Assembly (NCBI RefSeq): GCF_000718325.1
Contig: NZ_JOFV01000005.1
Span: 310,001 to 374,000, forward strand
Length of the DNA: 64,000 nucleotides
Direction of reading: 5' to 3'
DNA from: Oerskovia turbata
GTDB taxonomy: Bacteria; Actinomycetota; Actinomycetes; Actinomycetales; Cellulomonadaceae
The notes beneath the pieces were generated by a model. The model had not been told where the DNA came from. It ran no database searches and saw only the letters and a list, made by a program, of their open reading frames with translations. The position numbers and the translations under genes are program-made. Shown here one piece after another: positions 18,671 through 27,183 of the stretch. Positions within the stretch are counted from its first letter, which is position 1. Each line of letters opens with the position of its first letter.

Positions 18671-18741
18671 CGTCGAGGTAGAGGCCTGTCGTCGAGGTAG
18701 AGGGTTCCAGCCCTCTACCTCGACGTGATTCCTCTATCTCG
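18671..18741. repeat. Nested extragenic palindrome built from GTCGAGGTAGAG units
   Basis: Two direct copies (18671-18683 and 18690-18704) are followed by two inverted copies (18711-18725 and 18731-18741). The inner pair is a perfect 15-bp stem, CGTCGAGGTAGAGGG with CCCTCTACCTCGACG, around the 6-nt loop TTCCAG. It lies in the malQ/pepN convergent gap and could act as a terminator or a REP-like element. Confidence 0.75.
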
Positions 18742-18811
18742 CGGTCCCGGCCCACGGCCGGGGTGGAGGGAGTCGCCGCTCCACCCCGGCCGTGGGCCGT
18801 CCCTCAGGGCG

Positions 18812-21373
18812 TCAGGCGTCCGCGCCCTGCGCCGTGAGAGCGCGCTCCACGCCCGCGAGGTTCTCGACGACCAGGCGACGCAGCGCGGGGGCCGCGTCGG
18901 TGTGGGCGTCGAGCCAGTCCTGCGTCGCGTCGCGCAGCGCGGTGTTCGCGAGCGGCGCCGGGTACAGGCCCACGACCAGCGTCTCGGCGATGTGGTAGCT
19001 CCGCTCGGCCCACAGCGTGATCAGCGCCGAGAAGTACTTCTCGACCAGGGGCGCCAGGACCGCAGGGTCGTTGACGTGCTGGAAGCCCTGCGTCGTGGCG
19101 CGCACGATCGCGTTCGGGGCCTCGTCCGAGTCCACGAGGGACGCGAACGCGGCGAGCTTGGCCTCGGTCGTCGGGGCCGTCGCGGTCGCACGTGCGGCCG
19201 ACTGCTGGCCCGTGGCCGTGTGATCCTGGGCGAGCGCGGCGTCGACCTCGGCCTGGTCCGCACGGCCCAGCAGGACGAGGCCCTCGAGGATCTCCCAGCG
19301 CAGGTCGGTGTCGATCTCGAGGCCCTCGAGCGTCACGGCCCCGTCGAGCAGCCCGCGCAGCGCGTCGGCGTGGGCCGGCGTCGAGGCGAGGTGCGCGAAG
19401 AACTTCACGAACTGGAACTGGGAGTCCGTGCCGGCCTGCGCCGACTGTGCGAGGCGCCACAGCTCGTCACCGACGACCGCGAGCGTCGCGGCCTGCTTGC
19501 CGGGCGTCACGTAGGACTTCGCTGCCAGCGCGAGCTGGTTGAGCGTCGTCCGGATCGTCGTGGACTCGGTCTCGCGGGCGATGTTGCCCAGGACGAGGCG
19601 CACGTACTCGCTCGCCGGCGTCTCGCCGTCGCGCGTCGCGTCCCACGCCGAGCCCCACACGAGCGAGCGCGCGAGCGGGTCCGTGATGTCCGCGAGGTGC
19701 TCGACCGCGACCGCGAGCGACGCCTCGTCGAGACGGATCTTGGCGTACGCGAGGTCGTCGTCGTTGAGCAGGACGAGCTGCGGCCGGTCGAGTCCCACGA
19801 GCTCGGGGACCTCGGTGCGCTCGCCGTCGACGTCGATCTCGATGCGGTGCTCGCGCACCAGGTTCCCGTCGACCACGTTGTAGAAGCCGATCGCCAGACG
19901 GTGCGGGCGGATCGTCGGGTAGTCGGCCGGGGCCTCCTGCAGCACCGCGAACGAGACGATGCGGCCGTGCGCGTCGAGCTCGATCTCGGGGCGCAGCGTG
20001 TTGACGCCCGCGGTCTCGAGCCACAGGCGCGCCCACGAGCCGAGCTCGCGCCCGCTCGTGGCCTCGAGCTCGGTCAGGAGGTCGGTGAGCTCGGTGTTCT
20101 TGTACTCGTGCTTCTTGAAGTACTGGGCGACGCCGGCCATGAACGCGTCGATGCCGACCCAGGCCACGAGCTGCTTGAGGACCGAGCCGCCCTTGGCGTA
20201 CGTGATGCCGTCGAAGTTGACCTGCACGTCCTCGAGGTCGTTGATGGTCGCGACGATCGGGTGCGTCGAGGGGAGCTGGTCCTGGCGGTAGGCCCACGAC
20301 TTCTCCATGGCCGCGAACGTCGTCCAGGCCTCGTGCCACTCGGTGGCCTCGGCGGTCGCGAGCGTCGAGGCCCACTCCGCGAAGGACTCGTTGAGCCACA
20401 GGTCGTTCCACCACTTCATGGTGACCAGGTCGCCGAACCACATGTGCGCGAGCTCGTGCAGGACCGTCACGACGCGACGCTCCTTGATGGCGTCGGTGAC
20501 CTTGGACCGGAAGACGTACGTCTCGGTGAACGTCACGGCGCCGGCGTTCTCCATGGCCCCGGCGTTGAACTCGGGCACGAAGAGCTGGTCGTACTTCGCG
20601 AACGGGTACGGGTAGTCGAACTTCTCCTCGAAGAACGCGAAGCCCTGACGGGTCTTCTCGAAGATGTAGTCCGCGTCGAGGTGGGGCGCGAGCGACCTGC
20701 GCGCGAACACGCCGAGCGGGATCACGCGACCGTCCGAGGACGTGAGCTCGCTGCGCTCGACCACGTAGGGGCCCGCGACGATCGCCGTGATGTAGGTCGA
20801 GATGACCGGCGTGGGCTCGAACGTCCACGTCGAGGCGTCCACGGCGGAGTCGGTCGCGTGGGTCGCGGGGACGGGCTCGGGCGTGGGCGAGTTGGAGACG
20901 ACCTGCCAGGCGGAGGGCGCCGTGACCGTGAACTGGAACGTGGCCTTGAGGTCGGGCTGCTCGAACGCGGCGAACACGCGGCGCGAGTCGGGGACCTCGA
21001 ACTGGCTGTACAGGTAGACCTCGCCGTCGACGGGGTCGACGAAGCGGTGCAGGCCCTCGCCCGAGTTGGTGTACGCGGCGTCCGCGACGACGCGGAGCTC
21101 GTTCTCGGCGGCGAGACCGTCGAGCCGGATGCGGGAGTCGGCGAAGACGTCGGCGACGTCGAGCGGCTCGCCGTTGAGCACGACCTCGTGGACGGCCGGC
21201 GCGATCAGGTCGATGAAGGTGCTCGCCCCGGCGGTCGCGGCGAACCGCACCACCGTGGTCGAGCCGAACGTCGTGGGTCCGGTCGTGAGGTCGAGAGCGA
21301 CCTCGTAGGAACGGACGGTGACGACACCGGCGCGCTCGGCGGCTTCGGCGCGGGTGAGGTTCTCTCCGGGCAC
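18812..21373 (-). CDS. pepN: Aminopeptidase N (M1 zinc metallopeptidase)
   Basis: This 853-aa cytosolic exopeptidase removes N-terminal residues from peptides. It has the M1 layout: N-terminal beta domain, then a thermolysin-like domain with the exopeptidase motif GAMEN (near residue 271). The zinc site is HELAH (near 305-309) with the third ligand Glu in WLNESFAEW about 19 residues later. A long helical C-terminal domain follows. GTG 21373 has GAGGAG 5 nt upstream. It is divergent from the Rv2466c-like gene, an arrangement also known in mycobacteria. Together with Clp proteases encoded nearby it fits peptide turnover. Confidence 0.95.
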   Translation of the reverse strand: MPGENLTRAEAAERAGVVTVRSYEVALDLTTGPTTFGSTTVVRFAATAGASTFIDLIAPAVHEVVLNGEPLDVADVFADSRIRLDGLAAENELRVVADAAYTNSGEGLHRFVDPVDGEVYLYSQFEVPDSRRVFAAFEQPDLKATFQFTVTAPSAWQVVSNSPTPEPVPATHATDSAVDASTWTFEPTPVISTYITAIVAGPYVVERSELTSSDGRVIPLGVFARRSLAPHLDADYIFEKTRQGFAFFEEKFDYPYPFAKYDQLFVPEFNAGAMENAGAVTFTETYVFRSKVTDAIKERRVVTVLHELAHMWFGDLVTMKWWNDLWLNESFAEWASTLATAEATEWHEAWTTFAAMEKSWAYRQDQLPSTHPIVATINDLEDVQVNFDGITYAKGGSVLKQLVAWVGIDAFMAGVAQYFKKHEYKNTELTDLLTELEATSGRELGSWARLWLETAGVNTLRPEIELDAHGRIVSFAVLQEAPADYPTIRPHRLAIGFYNVVDGNLVREHRIEIDVDGERTEVPELVGLDRPQLVLLNDDDLAYAKIRLDEASLAVAVEHLADITDPLARSLVWGSAWDATRDGETPASEYVRLVLGNIARETESTTIRTTLNQLALAAKSYVTPGKQAATLAVVGDELWRLAQSAQAGTDSQFQFVKFFAHLASTPAHADALRGLLDGAVTLEGLEIDTDLRWEILEGLVLLGRADQAEVDAALAQDHTATGQQSAARATATAPTTEAKLAAFASLVDSDEAPNAIVRATTQGFQHVNDPAVLAPLVEKYFSALITLWAERSYHIAETLVVGLYPAPLANTALRDATQDWLDAHTDAAPALRRLVVENLAGVERALTAQGADA

Positions 21374-21566
21374 AACAACTCCTCAGTACGGGTCGGGCTG
21401 GCCGGGTGGGCCGCGTCGATTGTCCCACGGGGCACCTCGCGGGTCGCCGTGTTTGCCGCGGACTCCAGCGGGTCGGAATGTCCGGGTCATCGGGCGTGTT
21501 GGGTCTGCCGGGGGAGCGGGTCCGCGCCCCCTCCCGACCTTCCCACCCGCTGAGGAGAGCTGCCCC

Positions 21567-22223
21567 GTGACTGCTGTGACGACGTCGGACACCGCCCGAG
21601 ACCTGCACGCGAGCGACGCGCCCGTGCGTACCGCCGACTTCTGGTTCGACCCGCTGTGCCCGTGGGCGTGGATGACGAGCCGGTGGATGGACGAGGTCTC
21701 GAAGGTCCGCGACGTGAGCGTGCGCTGGCACGTCATGAGCCTGTCGGTCCTCAACGAGGGCCGCGAGCTGCCCGAGAAGTACCGCGACCTCATGGAGCGG
21801 GGCTGGGGCCCGGTCCGCGTCGTGGTCGCGGCGCAGCAGGAGCACGGCGACGAGGTCGTCAAGCCGCTCTACGACGCGATCGGCACGCGCCTGCACCCGG
21901 GCGGGCGCAGCGACTTCGACGCCGTGATCGCCGAGGCGCTCGCGGAGGTCGGCCTGCCCGCCTCGCTCGCCGAGCACGCGACGAGCGACCGCTACGACGC
22001 CGAGCTGCGCGCCTCGCACGCCGAGGGCATCTCGCGCGTGGGTGAGGACGTCGGCACGCCCGTCGTCGCGTTCGGCGACGTCGCGTTCTTCGGCCCCGTC
22101 GTGACGCCCGCACCCCAGGGCGAGGACGCGGGACGGCTGTGGGACGGGTGCGTCCTGGTCGCCTCGACGCCCGGCTTCTTCGAGCTCAAGCGCACGCGCA
22201 CGCAGGACCCGGTCTTCGACTGA
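21567..22223 (+). CDS. DsbA-fold reductase related to mycothiol-dependent nitroreductase Rv2466c
   Basis: This 218-aa thioredoxin-fold protein closely resembles M. tuberculosis Rv2466c, a mycothiol-dependent reductase. Matching segments are ADFWFDPLCPW, VRWHVMSLSVLNE, RVGEDVGTPVVAF, VAFFGPVVT and FELKRTRT. The active site here is C31-P-W-A, not the C-P-W-C of Rv2466c, so the resolving cysteine is absent. It probably works on mycothiol-linked substrates in the cytosol. GTG 21567 has GAGGAGAG about 7 nt upstream. Confidence 0.85.
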   Translation: MTAVTTSDTARDLHASDAPVRTADFWFDPLCPWAWMTSRWMDEVSKVRDVSVRWHVMSLSVLNEGRELPEKYRDLMERGWGPVRVVVAAQQEHGDEVVKPLYDAIGTRLHPGGRSDFDAVIAEALAEVGLPASLAEHATSDRYDAELRASHAEGISRVGEDVGTPVVAFGDVAFFGPVVTPAPQGEDAGRLWDGCVLVASTPGFFELKRTRTQDPVFD

Positions 22224-22273
22224 CAGGTCGACGGGTCCGCCGACCTGCCGGCACCGGCAGACGCCACCCGCCC

Positions 22274-22310
22274 GACGGCGCATCCTCGCCCCGCGCGAGG
22301 GTGCGCCGTC
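22274..22310. terminator. Terminator after the Rv2466c-like gene
   Basis: GACGGCGCATCCTCGC pairs with GCGAGGGTGCGCCGTC with one T-G wobble, a 16-bp stem with a 5-nt loop. Confidence 0.7.
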
Positions 22311-22354
22311 CGCACGGGGCGCGGGACGACGACCCGGACCCCGACGAGCCGTGG

Positions 22355-22360
22355 AAGGAT
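22355..22360 (+). promoter_or_regulatory. Leaderless-type -10 of the PNPOx-like gene
   Basis: AAGGAT ends 7 nt before ATG 22368. Confidence 0.45.
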
Positions 22361-22367
22361 CGACGCC

Positions 22368-22838
22368 ATGGCCACCTGGAAGCAGCTCGTCGACGACGCC
22401 CCCGACCTCGCCGCCCGCGTGCGCTCCCGTTTCGAGGCCGCTGACCGGCACGTCCTGGCGACCCGGACGCTCACGGGCTCGCCGCGCGTCAGCGGCACCG
22501 AGGTCGGGTTCTGGCGGGACGAGGTGTGGATCGGTTCCACCTCACGCTCCGGCAGGTCGATGGACCTGCTCGTCGACCCACGGTTCGTGCTCCACTCGAA
22601 CCCCGGCGACGGGTCGCGCGCGGACGGGGACGTCAAGGTCGACGGGACGGTCCGCAGCGCCCCGCGGGACGACCCGGACCGTGCGGCCGTCCTGGCCGAG
22701 ACCGGCGGCGCCGAGCCGTTCCAGCTCTTCTGGCTCGACCTGACCCGGGTCGTTCTCACCACGGTCGAGGGCGCCGTGACACGGGCCGAGACCTGGCGTC
22801 CCGGGACCGGCGTCGACGTCGTCGAGCAGCGGGACTGA
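22368..22838 (+). CDS. Pyridoxamine 5'-phosphate oxidase-fold protein (FMN/F420 split barrel)
   Basis: This 156-aa cytosolic protein has the split-barrel pattern: N-terminal helix APDLAARVRSRFEAADRHVLATRT, the strand pair SPRVSGTEVGFWRDEVWIGS, a SRSGRSMDLLVDPRFVLHSN segment typical of this superfamily, and ending with FWLDLTRVVLTTVEG. Members bind FMN, F420, haem or PLP, and the ligand cannot be chosen here. True PdxH catalytic features are not evident, so it is probably not the vitamin B6 oxidase. Confidence 0.7.
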   Translation: MATWKQLVDDAPDLAARVRSRFEAADRHVLATRTLTGSPRVSGTEVGFWRDEVWIGSTSRSGRSMDLLVDPRFVLHSNPGDGSRADGDVKVDGTVRSAPRDDPDRAAVLAETGGAEPFQLFWLDLTRVVLTTVEGAVTRAETWRPGTGVDVVEQRD

Positions 22839-23001
22839 GACGGGACGGAAGGTCGGCGCGGCTCCGGGGCGAACCGACCTCGCGTCGGGGGCATACGGGA
22901 CCGATCGGACAGGGCGGCGGTTCGACCGAGGCGGGACGGCCGTGCAATGCTGCGTACTTCTGCCCCGAAACTGCGGGGTCCGAGTCCCCTGAGGAGCTGT
23001 G

Positions 23002-23958
23002 ATGTCCGGCAACGCCCCCGTGCCTCCGCCGCCCCCGCACTCCGAGCCTGCCCAGCAGCCTCCGGTCTTCCGGCCCGGGGCGCAGCAGTCCCACCAGCCG
23101 CCCGCGTACCAGCCCCCGGCGCCGCCCGCCTACCAGCAGCAGCCGGCGCAGCCCGCGTACCAGCCGCCGCCCGCCTTCGCCCCCGGCAGTGGTCAGCAGG
23201 CCGCCTACCCAGCGCAGCCGGTCGCCCCGCAGCCTGGGTTCGCCCCGCAGCAGCCCGCGCAGTACGCGTACCAGCCGCAGCCCGCGTACCAGCCGCAGTA
23301 CGCCCCTCAGCAGCCGCAGCAGCAGACCTACCAGCCCGCACCGCAGCAGCAGGCGACGGCACCCGCCCCCGGTGGCGGGTCGGGCAACGGCTCGGGTGAC
23401 CGTCCGGGCAGGAGCGGACGTCGGCTCAGCCCCGGGTGGATCGCCTTCATCGCGCTCGACGTGATCCTCGTCGGCATCGTCATCGCGTTCGCGATCAACC
23501 TCGCCGGAGGTGCTCCCGGACCGGCTCCGGCCGAGGGGGCGGGCACGTCCGTCGAGGCACCGGCCGAGACCCCCGACGCCCCGGCCGAGAACCCCGGTCC
23601 GGTCGCCGTCACGGGAGAGTCCGTGACCAGCCCCAGCCGGAACATCACCTGCACGATCGGTGAGCAGGGCGTCTCGTGCGGCATCGCCGAGCTCGCGAAC
23701 CAGCCCGCCCCGGTGGACGGCTGCAAGGGCACCACGGGCTACGTCGTCACGCTCACCGCCGAGGGCGTCGAGATCCCGTGCGTCCCGACCGCGGACCAGC
23801 CGAAGAAGGCAGGGGACGACGTCACCGTGCTCGACTACGACCAGACCGAGACCGTCGGGTCGTTCACGTGCACGAGCTCCAAGACCGGCATGCGCTGCAC
23901 GGACAGCGAGACCGGCAAGGGGTTCAACGTGGCCAAGGCGGGCCTCTCCTCGTTCTGA
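23002..23958 (+). CDS. Membrane-anchored Pro/Gln/Tyr-rich protein with Cys-rich external domain
   Basis: This 318-aa protein has residues 1-130 of low complexity made of repeated PAYQP/YQPQ units, a basic stretch (RPGRSGRRLSPG), one TM helix (WIAFIALDVILVGIVIAFAI, about 148-168), a Pro/Ala linker, and an extracellular domain. The external domain has six or so cysteines in TCTIGEQGVSCGI, GCKG, IPCVP, FTCTSS and MRCTD. It resembles DUF6636-type domains of actinobacterial cell-envelope proteins; function is unknown. ATG 23002 is preferred to GTG 22999 because GAGGAG lies 5 nt before it. Confidence 0.7.
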   Translation: MSGNAPVPPPPPHSEPAQQPPVFRPGAQQSHQPPAYQPPAPPAYQQQPAQPAYQPPPAFAPGSGQQAAYPAQPVAPQPGFAPQQPAQYAYQPQPAYQPQYAPQQPQQQTYQPAPQQQATAPAPGGGSGNGSGDRPGRSGRRLSPGWIAFIALDVILVGIVIAFAINLAGGAPGPAPAEGAGTSVEAPAETPDAPAENPGPVAVTGESVTSPSRNITCTIGEQGVSCGIAELANQPAPVDGCKGTTGYVVTLTAEGVEIPCVPTADQPKKAGDDVTVLDYDQTETVGSFTCTSSKTGMRCTDSETGKGFNVAKAGLSSF

Positions 23959-23994
23959 GCAGTGCGGTGAGCAGCCCGCTCCCTGCCCGACGAC

Positions 23995-24034
23995 GCCGCT
24001 CGCTCCGGTGCACTCGTGCACCGGGGCGAGCGGC
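23995..24034. terminator. Terminator after the Pro/Gln/Tyr-rich protein gene
   Basis: An 18-bp stem GCCGCTCGCTCCGGTGCA / TGCACCGGGGCGAGCGGC with one wobble and loop CTCG. Confidence 0.7.
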
Positions 24035-24175
24035 GCTCCCGGGCGAGTGACGCCGTCGGGCATGACGGGCCGGACTACCGGGGCGCCGCCGCGGACAGGA
24101 ACCGACCACGCACCGGTCTCTGCGCCCACCGGCCGGAACGGTAGGCAGAATGGAGGGCGGAGGGAGACGCCCCAC

Positions 24176-26791
24176 ATGCCCAAGCCCGTCCCCGGGTCCG
24201 CCCCCGCGACCCACCCCGAACCCTCGCCGGTCCGTCCCACCAAGGACGACGTCGTGCTCCACGCCCGCTATCTCGAGCAGGTGCTCGGATACCTGCGCGA
24301 CGGCACCAACGTCAACGTGGTCGGCATGCGGTCCTCAGGTCGATCGGCTCTCGTGCGCCGCGTCATCGAGAGGCTCAACGCCGGCGGGGCCTCGGTGACC
24401 CGCATCTGCGGGGTGCGCGCGCTGCAGGACCGTCCGCTGAGCGCGCTCGCCGTCGCAGGGGTGCAGATCGCCGCCACCCCCGGGCAGCTGCCCGCCCTCA
24501 GCTCGGCCGTCGGGTCCCTCGAGGTCCTGCTGTCCGCGCGCCCCTCCGTGCTCGTTATCGACGACGCCGACGACCTGGACCCCACGACGGTCGGTGCGAT
24601 CGTCGCCGTCCACTCGCGCGCCCGGACACCCGTGCTCACCACGTCCCGTCCGGGCGGGCGCCGCCAGCCGGGTACGAGCGCCCTGACGGCCGAGCTGCAG
24701 CCCGGAGCGCGCGTCACCCTCGCCCCGCTGCGCTTCGAGGGGGTCCACACGCTCGTCCACGACCTGCTCGGCGGCGCCGTCGACCCGGCCACGGTCGCGC
24801 GCGTCGCGGCGAAGTCGGGCGGGCTGCCCGGCCTCGTCGCGGCCGTCGTCGACACCGGCCGCCGGGAGAACCGGATCGTCCAGCGCGACGGGCTCTGGGT
24901 CACGCGGGACAGCCTGTGGACGACGGCGATGTCCCAGTCCGTCGAGCCGTTCCTCACCGACATCGACGACGCAGGGCTCGACGCCGTGACCCTGCTGTCG
25001 TTCGCCGGGACCCTGCCCCTGCGCACGGCGCAGCGCATGGTGGCGCCCGACACCCTCGCGTCGCTCGACGACGCCGGGCTGCTGCAGGTCCTGGCAGACG
25101 GCGACGAGCCGGTCGTGGGCGTGTTCCCGCCGCTCGTCGCCGAGTTCATCACCCACGAGGGAGCGACGATGCGCAACCTCCTGGCCCGGGACCGGCTCGC
25201 CGAGGTCGACCGGCACGTCGTCCCCGTGGTGCACGTGGACCGGGGCGCGGAGGCGGCGGGCGGCCCGCTCGAGGCGCGCCTGCTCGCGCAGCACTGGACC
25301 GCCGAGCGCGTCGCCCGACGGGATGCCTGGGAGAGGAGCGCGACGCCCGCGGCAGCGGTCGCGCTCCTGGAGTCGGTGGTCCTCACCACCGGAGCCCACC
25401 ACGAGGTGGAGGCCGTGCTGCAGGGCACCTCCGCCGAGGGCACGGCGCTCGAGCGTGCCCGGCTCGTCGCGTGGACCGCGACCCACCGCGCCCTGTCGTC
25501 CGGCACGGCCGCCGGAGCCCTGGGCGAGGTCGACCGGTACCGTGGCACGCTGCCGGGCTGCGAGAGCCTGCTCGACGCGGCGGCGATCGACGTCAGCCTC
25601 CTGGTGGGTGCCGTGCCCGCCGCCGCGCTCGACGCCGCGGCACCGCCCGCCGACGACGAGCCTGTCGCCCGCGCGGCTCTCCTCGTGAGCCGGGCGGCCG
25701 CCGCGCTCGCCGCGGGTCGCCCGGCCCGCGCCGACGAGCTGCTCGACGCCGTCCCTGACGTGGACGGGCGGCGGGAGCACGTCGCCTCGCTGCGTGCCCT
25801 GTCGAGGCTGCTGGCCTGCGACGTGCGCGGCGCCGTCGACGATGCTCTCGCCGGGGTCGAACGTGCCCGTCGCGACCTGGCACCCGAGGCGCTGCACGAG
25901 CACGCGTACGTCGCCGGCTACGGTATGCAGCTCCAGGGTCGGGTCGTGGAGCTCGACGAGCTCACGTCGTCGGTCCTCGCGCTCGGCACGGCGCCACGGC
26001 ATCTGCCGCACGTCCAGGCGGCGCTGCTGACCTTCGCCGCGAACGCCGCTGAGTGGCAGGGCAGGCGGGACTACGCCCGCACCACGGCCCTGCAGGCCTC
26101 GGCCCTGCGCGGCCCCCGTGGCCCGCACCCGTGGATGTCCGCGGACCTGCTCTCGGCGCTCGCGCACGACGCCGACGACGACACGGCCGCGGACGCGATC
26201 TGGCAGGTCGCCCTGGAGCGGGCCGAGGCCGGGTTCCTCGCCGCCGCGGTCACGGCCGGTGTGCGAGCCGTCGAGCGTTCGCCGTCGGTCGAGCGGGCCA
26301 CCCAGGTGGCTGCGATGGCGGCCACCTGCGAAGCGCCCCTTCTCAGCCGTCTCGCCGACTATGCCGTCGCGATCGCGTCGGGCGACGAGGAGCAGCTAGC
26401 GGTGCAGGAGTCGGCGCTGTACCGCGCGGGTCTGCGCCAGTTCGCCGTGCGGACCGCGGTCTCCCGGTCCGTCCTCCTGCTCGAGGCGGGCGAGGCGCAG
26501 GCCGCGCTCGAGCACGCCGACTCCGCCTGGAGCCAGGCGGGCCTGCGGGGCCGAGACCTGTGCGGGCTGTTCGCGCCGCTCGACCGCGCGGTGAACCTCA
26601 CGGTGCGCGAGCGCGAGGTGGCCGTCCTCGTCGCCCGCGGGTACTCGCTCCCGGAGATCGCCGCACGCATGGTGCTCAGCGTCCGTACGGTCGAGAACCA
26701 CGTCTTCAGCGCCAGCCACAAGGTCGGCGCGGACGGTCGCGAGGGGCTGGCGCGCGCGGCACGCACCTGGCTCACGTGCGGTCGGCGCTGA
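24176..26791 (+). CDS. Large LuxR-family transcriptional regulator with degenerate P-loop
   Basis: This 871-aa protein has the LAL/STAND-like layout: an N-terminal ATPase-like domain, a long alpha-helical (TPR-like) middle and a C-terminal LuxR HTH (LTVREREVAVLVARGYSLPE, then IAARMVLSVRTVENHVFSAS). The P-loop is GMRSSGRS (near residue 48), with Arg in place of the catalytic Lys; Walker B is LVIDDADD. It may therefore bind nucleotide without hydrolysing it, or not bind. LAL regulators usually sense a sugar or metabolite and activate transcription. It converges on the cai-fix operon but is not clearly its regulator. ATG 24176 follows GGAGGGAG at 15 nt. Confidence 0.8.
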   Translation: MPKPVPGSAPATHPEPSPVRPTKDDVVLHARYLEQVLGYLRDGTNVNVVGMRSSGRSALVRRVIERLNAGGASVTRICGVRALQDRPLSALAVAGVQIAATPGQLPALSSAVGSLEVLLSARPSVLVIDDADDLDPTTVGAIVAVHSRARTPVLTTSRPGGRRQPGTSALTAELQPGARVTLAPLRFEGVHTLVHDLLGGAVDPATVARVAAKSGGLPGLVAAVVDTGRRENRIVQRDGLWVTRDSLWTTAMSQSVEPFLTDIDDAGLDAVTLLSFAGTLPLRTAQRMVAPDTLASLDDAGLLQVLADGDEPVVGVFPPLVAEFITHEGATMRNLLARDRLAEVDRHVVPVVHVDRGAEAAGGPLEARLLAQHWTAERVARRDAWERSATPAAAVALLESVVLTTGAHHEVEAVLQGTSAEGTALERARLVAWTATHRALSSGTAAGALGEVDRYRGTLPGCESLLDAAAIDVSLLVGAVPAAALDAAAPPADDEPVARAALLVSRAAAALAAGRPARADELLDAVPDVDGRREHVASLRALSRLLACDVRGAVDDALAGVERARRDLAPEALHEHAYVAGYGMQLQGRVVELDELTSSVLALGTAPRHLPHVQAALLTFAANAAEWQGRRDYARTTALQASALRGPRGPHPWMSADLLSALAHDADDDTAADAIWQVALERAEAGFLAAAVTAGVRAVERSPSVERATQVAAMAATCEAPLLSRLADYAVAIASGDEEQLAVQESALYRAGLRQFAVRTAVSRSVLLLEAGEAQAALEHADSAWSQAGLRGRDLCGLFAPLDRAVNLTVREREVAVLVARGYSLPEIAARMVLSVRTVENHVFSASHKVGADGREGLARAARTWLTCGRR

Positions 26792-26814
26792 CGTCGGCGC
26801 AGGGCCCTGCCCGC

Positions 26815-26851
26815 GTGGTCCGGGCGTCCTGCCCGAGGGCGCCCGGACCAC
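26815..26851. terminator. Bidirectional terminator between the LuxR gene and fixX
   Basis: GTGGTCCGGGCG (26815-26826) pairs perfectly with CGCCCGGACCAC (26840-26851) around a 13-nt loop. Confidence 0.75.
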
Positions 26852-26865
26852 CGGTGCGTGAGAGC

Positions 26866-27183
26866 TCAGCCCTCGCGGAGCGAGATGCCCGTGCCGCCGC
26901 GCGGGTAGCGCCAGGTGAGCACCCCGGGCTCGGCCACGGCGGCGCAGGCGCCGCACTCGAAGCACGCGGCGTACTCGACGGAGATCGTCCCGTCGGCCTC
27001 CTCCGCGTAGACCTTGGCCGGGCAGATCGCGACCAGCCGTCGCGCGCACCCGGTGGTGCGGGCGAGGTCCTGGTCGAGGTGGATGTGGCTCTCCTCCTCG
27101 TCGGTCTCGTACCGGTTGCCGGCCAGCCGATCGGCCACGGTCCCGATCCTGAGCCCCCGGGTCACGGATCCAGTCGTCGTCAC
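26866..27183 (-). CDS. fixX: Ferredoxin-like protein FixX
   Basis: This 105-aa protein is the iron-sulfur partner in the FixABCX electron-transfer complex. Cysteines are in TTGCARRLVAICPAKVY and ACFECGACA, the pattern of FixX relatives of the ETF-QO C-terminal domain, which bind [4Fe-4S]. In E. coli FixX is linked to anaerobic carnitine reduction; in diazotrophs the complex bifurcates electrons from NADH. GTG 27183 overlaps the fixC stop by 4 nt (GTGA). It is the last gene of the operon before a terminator. Confidence 0.9.
   Translation of the reverse strand: MTTTGSVTRGLRIGTVADRLAGNRYETDEEESHIHLDQDLARTTGCARRLVAICPAKVYAEEADGTISVEYAACFECGACAAVAEPGVLTWRYPRGGTGISLREG

Noticed and set aside
18725..21553. 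942-codon plus-strand ORF over pepN
   Set aside because: Antisense shadow; the M1 motifs are on the minus strand.
23089..23350. CRISPR-like or minisatellite repeat
   Set aside because: The periodicity comes from PAYQP codons within one protein; spacing is irregular and there are no spacers.
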